Program-made: the position numbers and the translations under genes
Notes under the pieces: model-generated
Told to the model about the DNA's origin: nothing
Seen by the model: only the letters and a program-made list of their open reading frames with translations
Database searches by the model: none
From: Pyrus communis
Taxonomy: Eukaryota; Streptophyta; Magnoliopsida; Rosales; Rosaceae
Assembly: GCF_963583255.1 (NCBI RefSeq)
Contig: NC_084810.1
Location: 2,678,251 to 2,742,250 of the forward strand
DNA: 64,000 bases
Direction: 5' to 3'
Shown here: in pieces, positions 34,872 through 47,826 of the stretch
How the letters are laid out: every line of letters starts with the position of its first letter
How positions within the stretch are numbered: position 1 is the first letter of the stretch

Positions 34872-37800
34872 TCAGCTAGCTTCAACTTTTGACGGCTCGG
34901 ACAATTCATCGCTACTTCTTCCAGGGCTGTTCAGCTCCTCATCCACTTTTTCGAGTTCTCCAAGTTCAACCCTATTTGCTGGGACTTCAGCATCCACTGC
35001 AGTGTCAATTACCGGCTGAACCACGGGCTTCTCTGCTATACCTGAATCAATATCGGAGCTACGAGGTATAGCCTTGGAGGCAACTGGTATCGTTTCAACA
35101 AATGGGGACGGAAGAGAATCATCATCGGAAGAGATGGAATCTGCTAAAATTTCTCTTTCACTCACTGTGCGGGAATCAGCTTGAGACTTTCTAGAACCTT
35201 TCCGTGAAAGTGCATGCTTTACCGACCTTTCAGCGCTTTTGTAGAGATTCTTTGCCATGTCTTTCACCTTGCCCTTTCCTGGGCTATCCGAACCACTCTC
35301 TCCAGAACTTAACGGCCCTCCTTTTGAATTTGCCTTGCCAGAAAGAGGGCTACAAAGGCCGTCATCCATAACAAGTCGCACACCAATATCTTCTTCATTA
35401 CTCACACCAATATCTTTTTCATTAACTGCCCTTAGATTCACACGTGGGGTTTCGAGTGGCTCTTTAAAGCTGCATGAATTATCCTCCTTCTTGGAATTCC
35501 TATGGAACACCGAACTGATCATATGCAGACCCCTGCGAACTGATGGCATTCGATGTTTATCTTCAGGATTCTCATCAGTGCTGCTGCTATCATTAACTTG
35601 GGATCCAAGGCCACTACCATTAGGCTCCCCTTGAACTTGGGTATTAAGTCGTCGACCCTTTCCTTTTCTAGCCTCCCAAGTTTGGGAAACTTCGTTTCCT
35701 GGGTGATGAACCCATATACCGGTCTCTTTCTGCCCATCAACATCAATGGGCTCAAAATGATCTGCTACCTTAGGAGATTTCCCCAACGATACAGATGAGA
35801 AGGAACCTTTATTACCAGTGTCACTGACAAAGGAATTTCTTTGTTCTTCCACATCCGGCTTTTCCTGAACATCTGGACCGTCATCTCCCTGTGTAAGAAA
35901 GTGGCTCAAGTCAAACCTTTGAAGATTTTTCTCTTCCTGAAAAAACTTTATCACCTAGATGTCCTAGAGAATTGAGCCTTCATATTTGTTTCAATTGTGA
36001 GAATAGACATGAGAGAAACAAGGGAAAACAGAAATTAAAACAATTAGAGGATTCATTGAGATCCTCAAATTGTGCAGGTACTTTTTCGAAGGAGCAGAGT
36101 GCCATGCACACTTGAGCATTCTTGTGGAAGCATTGCATTCTAATTTATGCAGCAACTAGAACGATCAATCTCTAGACTTTAAATTCCTAATAGACATTAT
36201 CAGTAGAACCAGTTGAAAAGGAAAAAGTTACCTTCTCATTTTCGTATAGTACGGTTACTGCAACATGCAGCCTCCCAGCCGTTTTGATGTTCTGAAGAGG
36301 CAACCACATGTCATGCCTCCCGCCATCCCTAAGATTGCTGATGTTAATGGAACAGTCTCTGGATATAGAAGAAGTGTCAGTTAATCGTACAGATAAAACA
36401 GCACCTACAGAACAACTTAATACAAAACCAAAGCACAAGGAGATAACTAGCTTCCAGACTCATTTAATTTGCGCTTGTAATCATTAATCTCTTCAGTCGG
36501 TAATCCTCTAAATGTAATAGACATACTATAGCAATATTATTTGCAGAGACTTAGGCACGGTACAGAACATAATATATTAAGGAAGTTCAGAAACAAACCC
36601 AAGAGTATCATCAACAAATATGTCCTTGTCATTAACTTCAATAGCTAGCACATTTGGTGAATCCCATGTGATAATGGGGATCTTAAATTCCTCGTGCCAT
36701 TTTGGAGTCAGCGTTTTCTTTTGTATCTTAGTTTTGAATTGGTAAACACCCAAACGACCCTTCACATAAGGGTCAGCGAATCCTGAAAATATAGATCTGT
36801 ATTAAACACAAAAAATAACCTCCATGTGTTAGTTAAAAAAATCTTGTTGTACTGGCAAACAAATAACTAACCATTAAGATCGGAGGCTTTCATGTCAGAT
36901 GCTTCAATAACTTCTATTCTCACAAAAGCAACAGGATCCTTCTCATCCACAGTGAACCAACTTTCTGTCATTCACATGAACACAGTAATTGAAACATTTT
37001 AGAGAGTGAATGGGTGAGAGGAACTTATATCACATGGGGACTGAATGCAAGAGAATCTAGTCGACGGAAGTACTGAAAATGTATTTACGTGGCCCTTACC
37101 CTGTTCTGGTGAAGTAAATTTCTCCATGTCAACAACTAGCATATTAGGCTGCAAAGAGATAAAGATAATTAGTAACATTTTCGGAATCGTCTTGCTGCCA
37201 TATGAAACATAACATAGAAAAGTCCCATGATTTGTCATTTGAACAAGCTTTTTTTTTTTTAACTAAATCATGTGGAATTTTAATCAACTTTCAATTCTAT
37301 TTGGAAGGTATGAAACACCTACAGACGGAGAGAACTATCAAGATATTTTTCTGAAATTGGAAATTTGCAACAAATGGAAATCTTAGGCCAGAGGCTTTTC
37401 AGCTTAATGAGAAAGGCCTTCATTACAACATGCAAGGAGATGTCTGAACTGAAGTCTTTGCATTCAACAGAGCCAACGGATGGCATAGAATTATATATAT
37501 GGTATGTCAAATCCAAATAGTTTACCTGAACAAGTGTCTGCTCAAAGGCAACAGCGAGAAGCTTATCCTGGGAGACGGAATCAACGAAGGAGAAAATCAG
37601 AGATTAGTAAACACAAAGACAAAGTGAGTGACCGATGAAAGGGGAGATTTAAGAATTTATCTGCATAAAATATCATAAAAGCTTACCAGCCATCCATCAA
37701 TCCCAGGGACTTCTGTAACATCAAGCCCGCGGGTGAAAATAGGCTTGACGGTCATTTGAAAATATGGAGGCTCAACGAAGCATAACCGCACACGGCCTAG

Positions 37801-40336
37801 GAAAGGCCACTTTCGAAGGAACTTCACCCCAATCAGGACCTACACAAGAGAAAGAAAATCATAGCCTTATCACATGCCAGTGTTGACATTACTTCACCAA
37901 AAAACAAAAGGTTTTCCATCATGCCACCAAAGAGCAGAGGTCACCCCTCTTAAACATTCTTAGTTAACGACACTAACCAGAACCAAATCAATAAGATAAC
38001 ATGGAACATCTAACATAAATCATAAGCTTTTCTGGCTGAGATAATACATTAGATCTAAAGGAAAACTAATGAAAAGGGCTTGAACACTTTGAGTTTTAAT
38101 GATAAGGACAATATAAAGGATAAAGTGAATAGTACCACGATTGACTTTTTAGTGTAAAAATATGGTTTTTCGTTAAAGTGAACAGTACCGTGGGCTTTTT
38201 GTTAAAACTCCCTAGATCTAAAGCTCGGATGCTATTTCTAAAAGGCAACACAGATTAGGCAAAACGGAGAAGGCCACATATCAGAATTCAATCATTAAAA
38301 ATAAAAGTTCCCAGCGGTCTTTAAATTCACAGATATCCATAAAGTGGTGCAAATCAGAACTCAGAAGTTGCAAAATCAGTCACAGAGTTAATCCTCATGG
38401 AGACCGTGCTTCTATTTCTATCATGCTTAACAAATTTACAAACTTCCTCAACTTTAAACCGACTTAAGATCCCATCCTGAATTACAAGTTAGGCAAATCC
38501 ATACCTTCCCTTCAACATGCATGCCTGTAATATGCAACTTCGTCCAGATTCCGAAACCTAGTGTTTTCCACAGTTTCACAGCTAGAATTCCAAGCATATC
38601 ATCAGCTGTCAGAAAATTCATCCCCAACTCCAAAACCTGCATTTATTACAATGTTTCACTTCATCTTGGCTGAATTCTAGAACGAAAGCCACAGAGTACA
38701 GAAGAAAAATATTGGTCCAATGTGCCGGAGAATATTAACTCTTACCAAGTGGTCATCATCAGTAGATTGGCGAAGAACTCTCATCTCTGTGAACATAGGT
38801 GGGTTTCTTCCCAAGTACAGATGCTGTACTACAGCTTTACCCTGAAAATATGATAAATCATCACTAATAACTCAAAAATAGTATCAAAACATAACCACCA
38901 GAGAAAAAGTTGGAAGTAGCTTCCCACACATACAAGCCGCTAAAAATAATCAAAATACACTATGTACTCGAAAACAATCTCTCTTCTGTTTTATTAAAAT
39001 TATTTGAATTCTCTTATGGATGAGGAAGCATAGAACAAACAAGTTATAGCCACTTGAATAGCAATTAAATTTAATGAACAGTTGCTCTAGCAGTTCACAT
39101 GTCAAAAAACTAATTAAAAATCTCATAACTAAATATGATGATTCACAGTCAAACTTAAAATGAGAAGATCTAGGATTGCAAGCCAAAAGAAGTAAGCATT
39201 GCAGCGATCAATCGGCTAAAAGTTGCAACCCAAGAGTAAAGTACATCAGCAAATTATCAAAATACTACAAAAAAAAAAAAAAAAAAAAAATTATCCGAGT
39301 TTTCAAAAGAGAGAGCTCTTTAAACCCAAAAATCAATTGGAGCAATCAAAAGTTCAAAACCAGAGCATTGAACATGGATAAATCAGAAGGTAAAGTCATA
39401 CAACAGTCCACGGTTTGTACTTCTCCATAAACCAAGGTATGATAGGGAGGAGAACTTTCTGTGAAGCAATCTGTTCCATACATATAGGCCATATCTTTTC
39501 AACTGCATGGTTCAACCACCGTACCGTCTCAGAATCAGAAAGTACCTGAAGGATCGAACAAGGAAGTCAAAAAATGAGAGATATTGCACTCCCTAACTAA
39601 TTCAGCCATACATTCAAAACCACAAACTTAATTTCCAAATAAGTAACAAAGAAAATTTTCCAACAAAAAGTGCAAAGCATAGATACTCAAAAGAATTTAA
39701 TTCGACTTTAAATACAAGAACCTCTCTCATGGCGGGTCCTCTTTCTTTTGATCACTTATCAGTTTGAACAATTATAAAGATCAACAAAAACTCTTTTATT
39801 CAATGTACGAATTACAGATAAAGAAATCAACCACACAAAAGGGAAAACTAAAAGTTACCCTTCTCTGATTGGCCTGTTTTCTTTCCTCAAATCGTAATTT
39901 CTTCTGCAACCTCACAACATACCGCTCATGAACCTGTTGAAAGCACAAGAAAAAGTGCGTATTAAGTACTGCAATTGCACCTCCAAATTAATACACACCC
40001 GTTTATCAAATCACATTACATATTATTGACAGAAAGAAACAATGATAACAGGAAACTTTGTGCTTGATTCTAATTCCTCGCATAAAGGAAAAATAAATTC
40101 TCATAATTTACTTTCCTTGCTTTGATAGTTTCCTAAAACCGCAGAAACCAAAAAAAAATTAATGAATAAAAAATCTAAAGCATTGATGAGGAAGAGAAGT
40201 GATTCCATACCAGGTAGAGATAAATGAGAGAGATGAAGTAGACAACTGGGTGGCAGCAATTGAAGTGAGAGAGAAACCAGATCACCATTAACACAATCCC
40301 CACATGGTGTATTAAAGTAACTTCTGTTACATCCAT
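34872..40336 (-). CDS. NTMC2T6: SMP/C2-domain membrane protein, NTMC2T6-type, full-length copy
   Basis: Paralogue of the gene at 13089-17174 with the same 12-exon structure. Exon 1 (40336-40211) encodes MDVTEVTLIHHVGIVLMVIW...YLYL, the membrane anchor. Then come FEERKQANQRR, the SMP domain (VEKIWPICMEQIASQKVLLP; GMNFLTADDMLGILAVKL; GLDVTEVPGIDGWL), the single C2 domain (FADPYVKGRLGVYQFKTK, VNDKDIFVDDTLG, HDMWLPLQNIKTAGRLHV) and a long Ser/Asp/Lys-rich tail in the last exon (35936-34872) ending SELSEPSKVEAS. SMP domains bind and transfer glycerolipids at membrane contact sites, and C2 domains bind lipids, often with calcium; the exact role of this plant subgroup is not clear to me. A 152-bp MITE lies in one intron. 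No break seen. Confidence 0.88.
38061..38212. mobile_element. 152-bp MITE in an intron of the NTMC2T6 gene
   Basis: Flanked by the direct repeat tagatctaaag (38050-38060 and 38213-38223). Inner part contains gtgaatagtaccacgattga and cgttaaagtgaacagtaccg. A related copy lies at about 45229-45390. Confidence 0.7.
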
Positions 40337-40337
40337 C

Positions 40338-40360
40338 TCTTCTTCTTCTTCTTCTTCTTC
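40338..40360. repeat. (TTC)n microsatellite upstream of NTMC2T6 start
   Basis: Same position and frame as in the other paralogue: read on the minus strand it encodes eight Glu directly before the start Met. Confidence 0.85.
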
Positions 40361-40864
40361 AACCTCAAAAGCCAAAAGCAACTTTTCTCTCTCTTCTTGT
40401 TTCAAAATTCAAACTTTACTCTCTCTCACCCAACTAAACCCCTCCCCAAGAAAACCCCAACAAAAAAAAAAAAAAAAATCACCAATCTAGAGTCAACATA
40501 TCGAAGGACAAATCCAACACTCAAACTAAAAGCTCAAGGAACAGTCTTAAAAGCATTAAAAAGGAACGAAAACCCAGAAGAGCAAAATCAAATCAACAAC
40601 AAACCATTTATTTTATTGAAGATCTGAGAACTACCCACTAAAACATTAAAAAAAAAAACCAGATTTTTTCAAACCAGAAATCAAAGAAAAACTCTGATGA
40701 AACCAGAAGCTTCACAGAAAAATACCCAATTGAAAAAGTAAAAGGAAAGAGCAATGTTTTCGGTGGCCAGGGAAGTTGAAACGGAACCGTAGAGCTGAAG
40801 CAACCGGCGGGAAGGTGTAGAGAGAGAGAGAGCAATACGAATTACGACAAAGTGCGGAGAGGTG

Positions 40865-40960
40865 GAGAGTTATATATACTTACATTTGAGGAAGGTGCTT
40901 TTGAATGGCAGTTGGTCGCCACTCGCCACGTCTACGAAACACGTCCAATACGCGTGTCGG
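40865..40960 (-). promoter_or_regulatory. promoter of the full-length NTMC2T6 gene
   Basis: Minus strand: GACACGCGTATTGG and ACGTGGCG motifs (40925-40958) shared with the other copy, then a TATA-like TATATATAAC near 40868-40880, about 530 bp before the ATG. The leader also shares an AACCGGCGGGAAG stretch and a GA run with the paralogue. Confidence 0.5.
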
Positions 40961-41603
40961 TAATTCGCTATTAAGTATAACTGGATAAACCATAAAATCT
41001 CGCCTCGTTTGGAAAAGACCTCTTCATCTATTGCGGCTCCGAACTTGCATAATTTCTACTTTAATTTTAGCTAATTAGTTTTTTTTTTAATTTTTATAAA
41101 TAGTCAAATTTCTGATGTTAGATTTTAAAATTTTTCATCCAATGTTCAATCTATCTTGGTCAAGTGAACAAAACATGGCAACCATATAAGGGCAAAAGAG
41201 TAATTTTATTTTGGTGATTTCGACTAAAGCTAATACTTTGCAGCTGCTAATTGAACTTCCATGTCTAATTCAGAATCAACTGGCAAAAAGAGAAGAAGGA
41301 AAAAGCAATATGTTGTCCAAATCAGGGATGAAATTACTTTATTGTCTTCAAACATTTGTCATGTGATCAAAATAGATAGAAAATTGGAAGAAAATTTCTA
41401 AAATCTATTATTAGGAGGAAAATTGGCTAATTATTAAAGTTCAAAAAGAAATTAGCAACTCCTTACAAATTCGGGAAGAAAATCAACAAATACCTCTTTG
41501 GAAAACAACAAAGGAGGTGTTATTCCTTGTCTCGCGGCACAATGTACAGCCAAATTGTGTGCAATTCTAAGCCGAATATATGATTTAATTTTTTTTTTTT
41601 TTA

Positions 41604-41772
41604 ACAAAGAATGGTATCTACACTAAGGGGTGAGAGAGTGGGTTAAACTTTACAAATGGGCTTGCAGTAATAATGTGGTTCAACTTCATATTTGGCAAGA
41701 ATCAGACCTAAAATTTCTTACTTACAAGTGAAGATGAATACTACTAAACCGTAGTATTAAGTGGTATGATTT
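41604..41772 (-). mobile_element. tRNA-derived SINE, reverse orientation
   Basis: Third copy of the SINE family: tggtatctacactaagg, ggcaagaatcagaccta (reversed B-box), cttacaagtgaagatgaata. Confidence 0.6.
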
Positions 41773-41975
41773 AGATATTTTTTAAAGAATACTATCTACC
41801 TTTTTCATTTAACTTTTTATTTGTGCCTCTTCCAATTAATTGTTGCCACATATACTCCACTTACACATAAAACTAAAATTTTAATAATATAAAATGACAA
41901 ATTATTCTTCTAAAGTAATAAAAATATGGGCGCTCACACATCTCTCCCTACCATCTCATTTTTCCCTAACCGTAA

Positions 41976-42492
41976 GGCCATCTACAATAGAGAGAGTTAA
42001 ACGTACAAAAGCTAGAAAATGACATGATCTGCCAAAAATTCATTTCTAATGGATAATTGGGCTATAATTCTATCAAGCCACCAAGCCAGGGTAAAGGTCC
42101 AAAAGCTATAAAAAAAAAAGTTTGATTTGTCCAAAAATTCATCTCTAATAGATATTTGGGCTGTAATTCTATAAAACTCACATACTATCATTTGGCCAAA
42201 GAAGCATCAGGATGATAGAGTGTCCTCTTAGCCCTTTTTTTGGAGCACATCTCATTTGCAACGATAATTAATTCAAATTCAACAGTTAGGTTTGAAAACA
42301 TCCAACGGTAGTTTAACTAAATTAATATATGAATTTAAATTATAAACTTAATATTAATAAATTATTGAAGGGCCTATTTTTAGCTTTTTTGTTGAATATA
42401 AATTATATGAATACAGACTGAAATTGTACATTTAAAATAATTTCTTGCAGGTTTTTAATTCTATACTACCATATTTAGCTTTGGAGATAGCC
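41976..42492. mobile_element. PIF/Harbinger-type MITE, 517 bp
   Basis: Ends GGCCATCTACAATAG and, inverted, GGCTATCTCCAAAGC; flanked by TAA at 41973-41975 and 42493-42495. Confidence 0.6.
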
Positions 42493-42802
42493 TAACTCTA
42501 CCACTCACTCAGCACAGCAGCCGCCATGGCCCATGGCTGCTCCAATTTCAATGGCAACCCCCGTCCTTCAATTATCAGAATTTGTTGCTTGGGCTCTATC
42601 ATCAATGTCTGATGAGCAAGGCTCATTAAATTGAACAGAAAATAGATAAAGGTACCGATCACCTGGCCGACCTTGCCGACGGCGTCCTTTCCGATGAACT
42701 CTTCGTTGCGTTGCACTCATCGGTTGCGCATCGCATGTTCATCGGGGTTTGTGTTTTGATGGAGTTTTAGTAGAGTTTCATATAATACGGCAATAATAAC
42801 TA

Positions 42803-43987
42803 GGGAAATTTTACTTAAATCCATGTAACTTCTTTCTACATCCAACTTAAATTTTAAATGTTAATTGTCTATTTTACCCTATTGCATAATTATTATTAAG
42901 TACAAAATGAAATTAATACTAAAACTCAAATTTATCAATAAACCCAAACACTATAATTAAATCCTACGATCACTCTTTATTTATTCTATGTTCATTCCAG
43001 CTAAAACCCTAATAGTTCTCATAGAGAAAAATAAGTTTTTTTTATTGATGGATGGTGATTTTGAAGTTTTGAATCCTCCAACCGAGGTATGAGTCAATTT
43101 ATGAATTTTTTGTTCGTTTGATTTCATTTTTTTAGAGTTTAGAAGATGAGTATTTTGGTTTTAATTTTTTTTCAATAAATCCCACATAGTTTGTTTATCT
43201 TTCTGCAACAGCAAATTGTTGCAGTCACTCAACAAAAAAAAGAAAGAAAGTGTTTCAATTAATATTAGAAGGCATGTTGAAATCGATTGATTGAAGGAGG
43301 AGTCCTTGCGTAGCTCTTATTCCAATTCAATGCTTCTTCCTGATTCACGTGCAGCGATCCGTCACTACCATCACTACCACTACCACCACCTTCTCTCTCG
43401 TCCTTTCCATCTTTTGCGCCGATTTTCTTGTTTCTGTAGCTGCTTGCAACTATGTGAAACCCCCCAATCATAAAAGAAAACAACTTCGATAAGACACAAC
43501 CTAATCACCTCAAACCCTACCTAATTTATTAATTAACCAAAAATCATCATGAATAAATTTTAAGCTCATCAATTTATTCAAACTTCCAATCTCCTTTCAT
43601 ATATGGCCTTTTATCGATTTAAAAAATAAAAAGGGGAGAAATTGAAGAGAAAAACAAAACCAGAACAATGCACTCGTTGATCGATAATGCGAAGGGAGAG
43701 ACGATGATACATGGTTTTTGTCAACATTTATAGAAGTGTCAGTCTTGTTGTCAGCCATAACTAAATTCACACCCCAATTTTCAGTGTTCATTTTCAGACG
43801 GTGTAAACATAGAGTTAAAAATCAAATGGGTGTAAAGAAAAATCTACATATTGAATTGAGTTCATGGGGGTATAATAGGTAATAAATTTGGGTTTAAAGA
43901 GATATTAATAGTTTAGTTAAAATCAAATAAGTGCAAAGAGTAAGTTGAATGTAGAAATAAGTTACATGTGTTTAAATAAAATTTCCC
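42803..43987. mobile_element. Mutator-like element, 1185 bp, non-autonomous
   Basis: Long terminal inverted repeats of about 45-50 bp (left GGGAAATTTTACTTAAATCC..., right reversed GGGAAATTTTATTTAAACAC..., both followed by ATGTAACTT, TTTCTACAT and CAACTTA). A perfect 9-bp target duplication taataacta flanks it (42794-42802 and 43988-43996). No transposase. The interior is relatively GC-rich around 43290-43480 and may hold captured gene pieces. Confidence 0.85.
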
Positions 43988-44755
43988 TAATAACTACAAG
44001 ATATCGATTTTAAGTGAATTTTTGTAAAATAATTTTGGAATCAAAACACAAACCCACAACGTTTTAGATTACGAGTGTATTATATGATGAAGTAAGTCTA
44101 AACACGTAATTGACATTGTATTAATTTATTGCAACGGTTTAGGACTAATGTATATTATATAATCTCATAATTTTGACCAAATATAAATATAAATGTCAAA
44201 ATAAATATTTAGAAATATCAGGTAGTGGCCCGAGTCTTTGATGAGTCGGGCCGAGTGCTTGGAGTATCAACCTCACATGCAATTGGGTTGATCATAATGG
44301 AGAGATGCAATAAAAAACTGGCAAGTCTCTTGTATTTGGAAGAGATTTTTCAATGTGATCGGAACACGGGATGATATTATACAAATGATGAGATATATGT
44401 GTTAAAAAGTTGATGACTAAAAAAATACAATTTTTCACCACTTATATAAAAACGCGTAGTGTACCATCCGCAATGAAAATTTTCTCTGTATTAGAAGCAA
44501 CTTATGTAAAAGAAGTTGGTATTTTTTTTTTTGGTCGAAATAAAATAATTTAGCTCTGTTATAGTGTTTATGTTCAATATATTTCGTTCTAAATAAGTTT
44601 TCACTTTGTTTGGGATAACAATGAAGTAAAATTATTGATAGATTATTATACTTGTTATCTCTCCTTTTAATGAATTATTTACTAACAATGTATCATATAA
44701 ATAACTTCTATATGTTTTCTAAAATATTACATCCTATCAAAAGAAGATAAATGTA

Positions 44756-44908
44756 AGGAAACTCTTCCAAAAGTAGACTCTCCATAAACTATCTCCCATT
44801 TGTCATCTAATGTTTTTAAAATAATATTTTAAAATATTAGCACAAAAATTAACATTAAACTATGAGATAATAGAAAGTTCGTAAAAAACCTCACTTTGAG
44901 AGTCTCCT
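44756..44908. mobile_element. 153-bp MITE with TA target duplication
   Basis: Ends AGGAAACTCTTCC and, inverted, AGGAGACTCTCAA; TA on both sides (44754-44755, 44909-44910). AT-rich interior. Confidence 0.5.
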
Positions 44909-45228
44909 TAGCTTAAGAGAGTTTCTTCAGCCTTCCTCGTCAAAAGAATATATAGTTTACTATTGATAAATGTAGAGATAAATACTTATACATGCCTTTT
45001 ACAAATGTGAAGTTTGACAGAGTAAGTTGGCTCTCTCATTCTCGCAGTCGATGGTGTTGAGAGTATTTTATATTGATTTTGCATTTAGTACTTGAAAAAA
45101 ATCTACAAGTATCGATCGATTGTTTCACTAAAGCTAAACTTTCCATGTGATTGGATAAATTTGGGTAGCCCGAGGTGTAGATTTCTTCATCCTCCTCGAC
45201 ATTCAAGAACGAAGACTACAATATTTTA

Positions 45229-45390
45229 AGGAAATTTTAATGAAAGCTCATGATATTATTTATTTTAACGAAAAATTACATTTTTACACTAAAAAATCAA
45301 TCATGGTATTGTTCACTTTACCTTTTATTTTTTCTTTTTCATTAAAACACAAAATTTTCAAACTCTTTTCATTATTTTTAACCGTAAACC
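45229..45390. mobile_element. MITE related to 38061-38212, inverted and diverged
   Basis: Shares, in reverse orientation, ttttaacgaaaaatt, ttacactaaaaaatcaatc and tattgttcactttacct with the intronic element at 38061-38212. Confidence 0.6.
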
Positions 45391-47826
45391 CTAATTTATA
45401 TATGCTTGCATGCAGGTGAAACTGCCTTGTCTTATTGGATAGCTAGGTTTGTCCGAGTCCAACGTTTGTCGGCAGATGGATAATATTTGGAACGGATCTG
45501 GTGGAGTGGGCAACCTGCAACATAAAAGTCCGTCACCTTTCACGACATATCACGTAGGGACAATCATGTCTTAATCTAACAAGGGGCGCATACATGGACC
45601 TTCAAATCATAAACGAATTGACCAACCTTTCGATCGTTTAATTCTCTGCACAACTTTTCTTTCATTTTCTTTATGCAAACCCCACGCATAATCACACTGT
45701 TTGCCTTAATATAATGAAGCAGATAATGTGATGTTTCCACAATTCCACACGCATTAGGTTTTTTAGTTTTTCTTTCTTTTTCTAAATCAATTGAAGGACT
45801 GCATTGTGTATTTTATAATTGAATCTACTTCAAACTGAATATTTTATAATCTCGAATTCTATGTGTATTTTTTTAATTGATCGTATATTTCTTTAATTAT
45901 CATCTCAACATCTATACATATAGCTTGTTTAAAGTGGTTTTCTCCACAGCTTTATATTTGACTAACTGCTAGATTTTTTATGATGGTGGATGTTTGAAAA
46001 TTGTGTAATAAAGTGAAGTTTTATAATAAGGTCCCTCTTTTTCGTGCATCTATTGTTGACTTGGCTTAGGCAGGTTATGTAAGCGGTGTTCTGAACAAAC
46101 AAATTTAATTATCAATTCGAATCCCAACTACATCATGTAAAACTTGTTCCATTATTTTGGTTTTTTGGCTCATACCTTCATCTTTCGGATTTGTTTTCGG
46201 CTTCTTGGTTGCTTCGAACAAGTTGAAAAAAAATTGTAATTTGTCGTTGCTCCTAATACGTTGAGAAGAGAAGTTCCGGATTGCTGAAATTTGTCTACCA
46301 AATAGTGTTCAGTCTGCTCCTCGATGTGCAACACAACTTTTTTGTTTCTTTTTGCTTTTGTTTTGGATATTTTGGCTGCCCAAGCCCATTGAATCTTCAG
46401 CGGAAGAGCCCACAGTAGGATAAGGCATAACTATTAACATCCAAGGCCAAATCAAGCCTCCTCAAAAATAACTTTTTCTTAAAAATTAAAATAATTCTTT
46501 AATTTATTGGTTAATAAAGGTAATCTTTTTGTCTATTTTTCGTGAGAAAGTTAAAAAAAAAAAAAAAAAAAAAATTGGATTCCACACACTTTTATAAGTC
46601 TTTGATCATTGGATGACATAAATCAAACCATGGTGGACTGGTTGAGAAAGATTACGATTAATTAAAATAAATTTAATTTCAATCTGTTAATTATTGTGTC
46701 AAAATATGAAATGAAACATACTTAACATGAAGGTTTTAAATTCACAATAAAATAAAGGGATGTGATATCCACACGTTCCGTTTTACTTCTCACATATCTT
46801 TTTAATTTTCGACCATCGGATCGAATGAATTGAAAAAAATTAACGAACAAAAATTATCAAGAAGTTTGTAAAAAGTAAAATGAATCATGTGGATAGCACA
46901 TCCTTAAACTTGATATAAGTCCAATTTTTTGAGCCAATAGTAGGAATAGTCCAGTTTATTAAAATAAGTCCAATTTGTTATGTTTAATTATTTAATTATC
47001 AATAGTTATCTGTTCAATGATAAGATTTATTATAAAAATCAAATTTCTTCCCAATTATCTATTTGCTTATTTCTTTTTATTTATCTTTTTGTTATTTCTC
47101 GTTCTTCCTCCTACTTTAAACACCATTTATAGATTTTATTTTTAATTTTTATAATCAACCTATATCACAGGTTAATTATATTTATTTACCTATATGACAG
47201 ATTCTTTGTTTATAATCAACCTGTCACAGATTAATGTGTCTTACTTGTAGCTATGTTATGTTTTTTCTACCTTTTAATTAGATTTCATATCTCACATATA
47301 GGTATTATATACATTCATATATTTGTTACTTGAGTTAGGGTAGAATGTTTTGTAGATAAATTTATGTTAGTATATTAGTTTTTTTATTTTATAAGATATT
47401 AAATATATTCTTTTGGAGTTGGAAAATGCATAATATTAGAAGATTTTAATTGATTTTTAATATTTTTAGAAAATATAAAATGAGTATAAAAGCAATAAAA
47501 ACATATAATTAGATAATTGAATCCACTCCTAAAAACACTCTACATTTTTTAACCTAGATCTAAAAGCCCCTAAAATAAATTATCTAATCTATCGTTGTAG
47601 ATGAGTTGTCGTTAATACATGATTGCAATATCACATGCCCAACGTGAAAACAAAATAAATCTAATTGACTTGTTGACTTGCTCCGACAGATCCCACGGTC
47701 CCACCTCGCAATCAATCTCCAAGTCTTAACTCCTAAGTTCCAACTTCCAGCAACCAAAACTCCGAACTCCAAATCCAAATCACACAACACAAAAAACTCG
47801 AAAACCAACGATTATTACAAGAAAAT

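Larger units (their letters stand above)
40961..47826. other. gene-poor, transposon-rich region
   Basis: About 6.9 kb without a supported gene. It holds a SINE, a PIF-type MITE, a Mutator-like element and two further MITEs (listed separately). 42010-42200 contains two diverged direct copies of a 90-bp segment (gggctntaattctat). 46553-46573 is an A tract. Confidence 0.6.

Noticed and set aside
34423..35634. Plus-strand open frames opposite the NTMC2T6 tail
   Set aside because: They are antisense shadows of the Ser/Asp-rich last exon and resemble no protein.
43048..43088. Short MDGDFEVLNPPTE frame followed by a donor-like gtatgag
   Set aside because: Too short, inside the Mutator-like element, and no following exon could be found.
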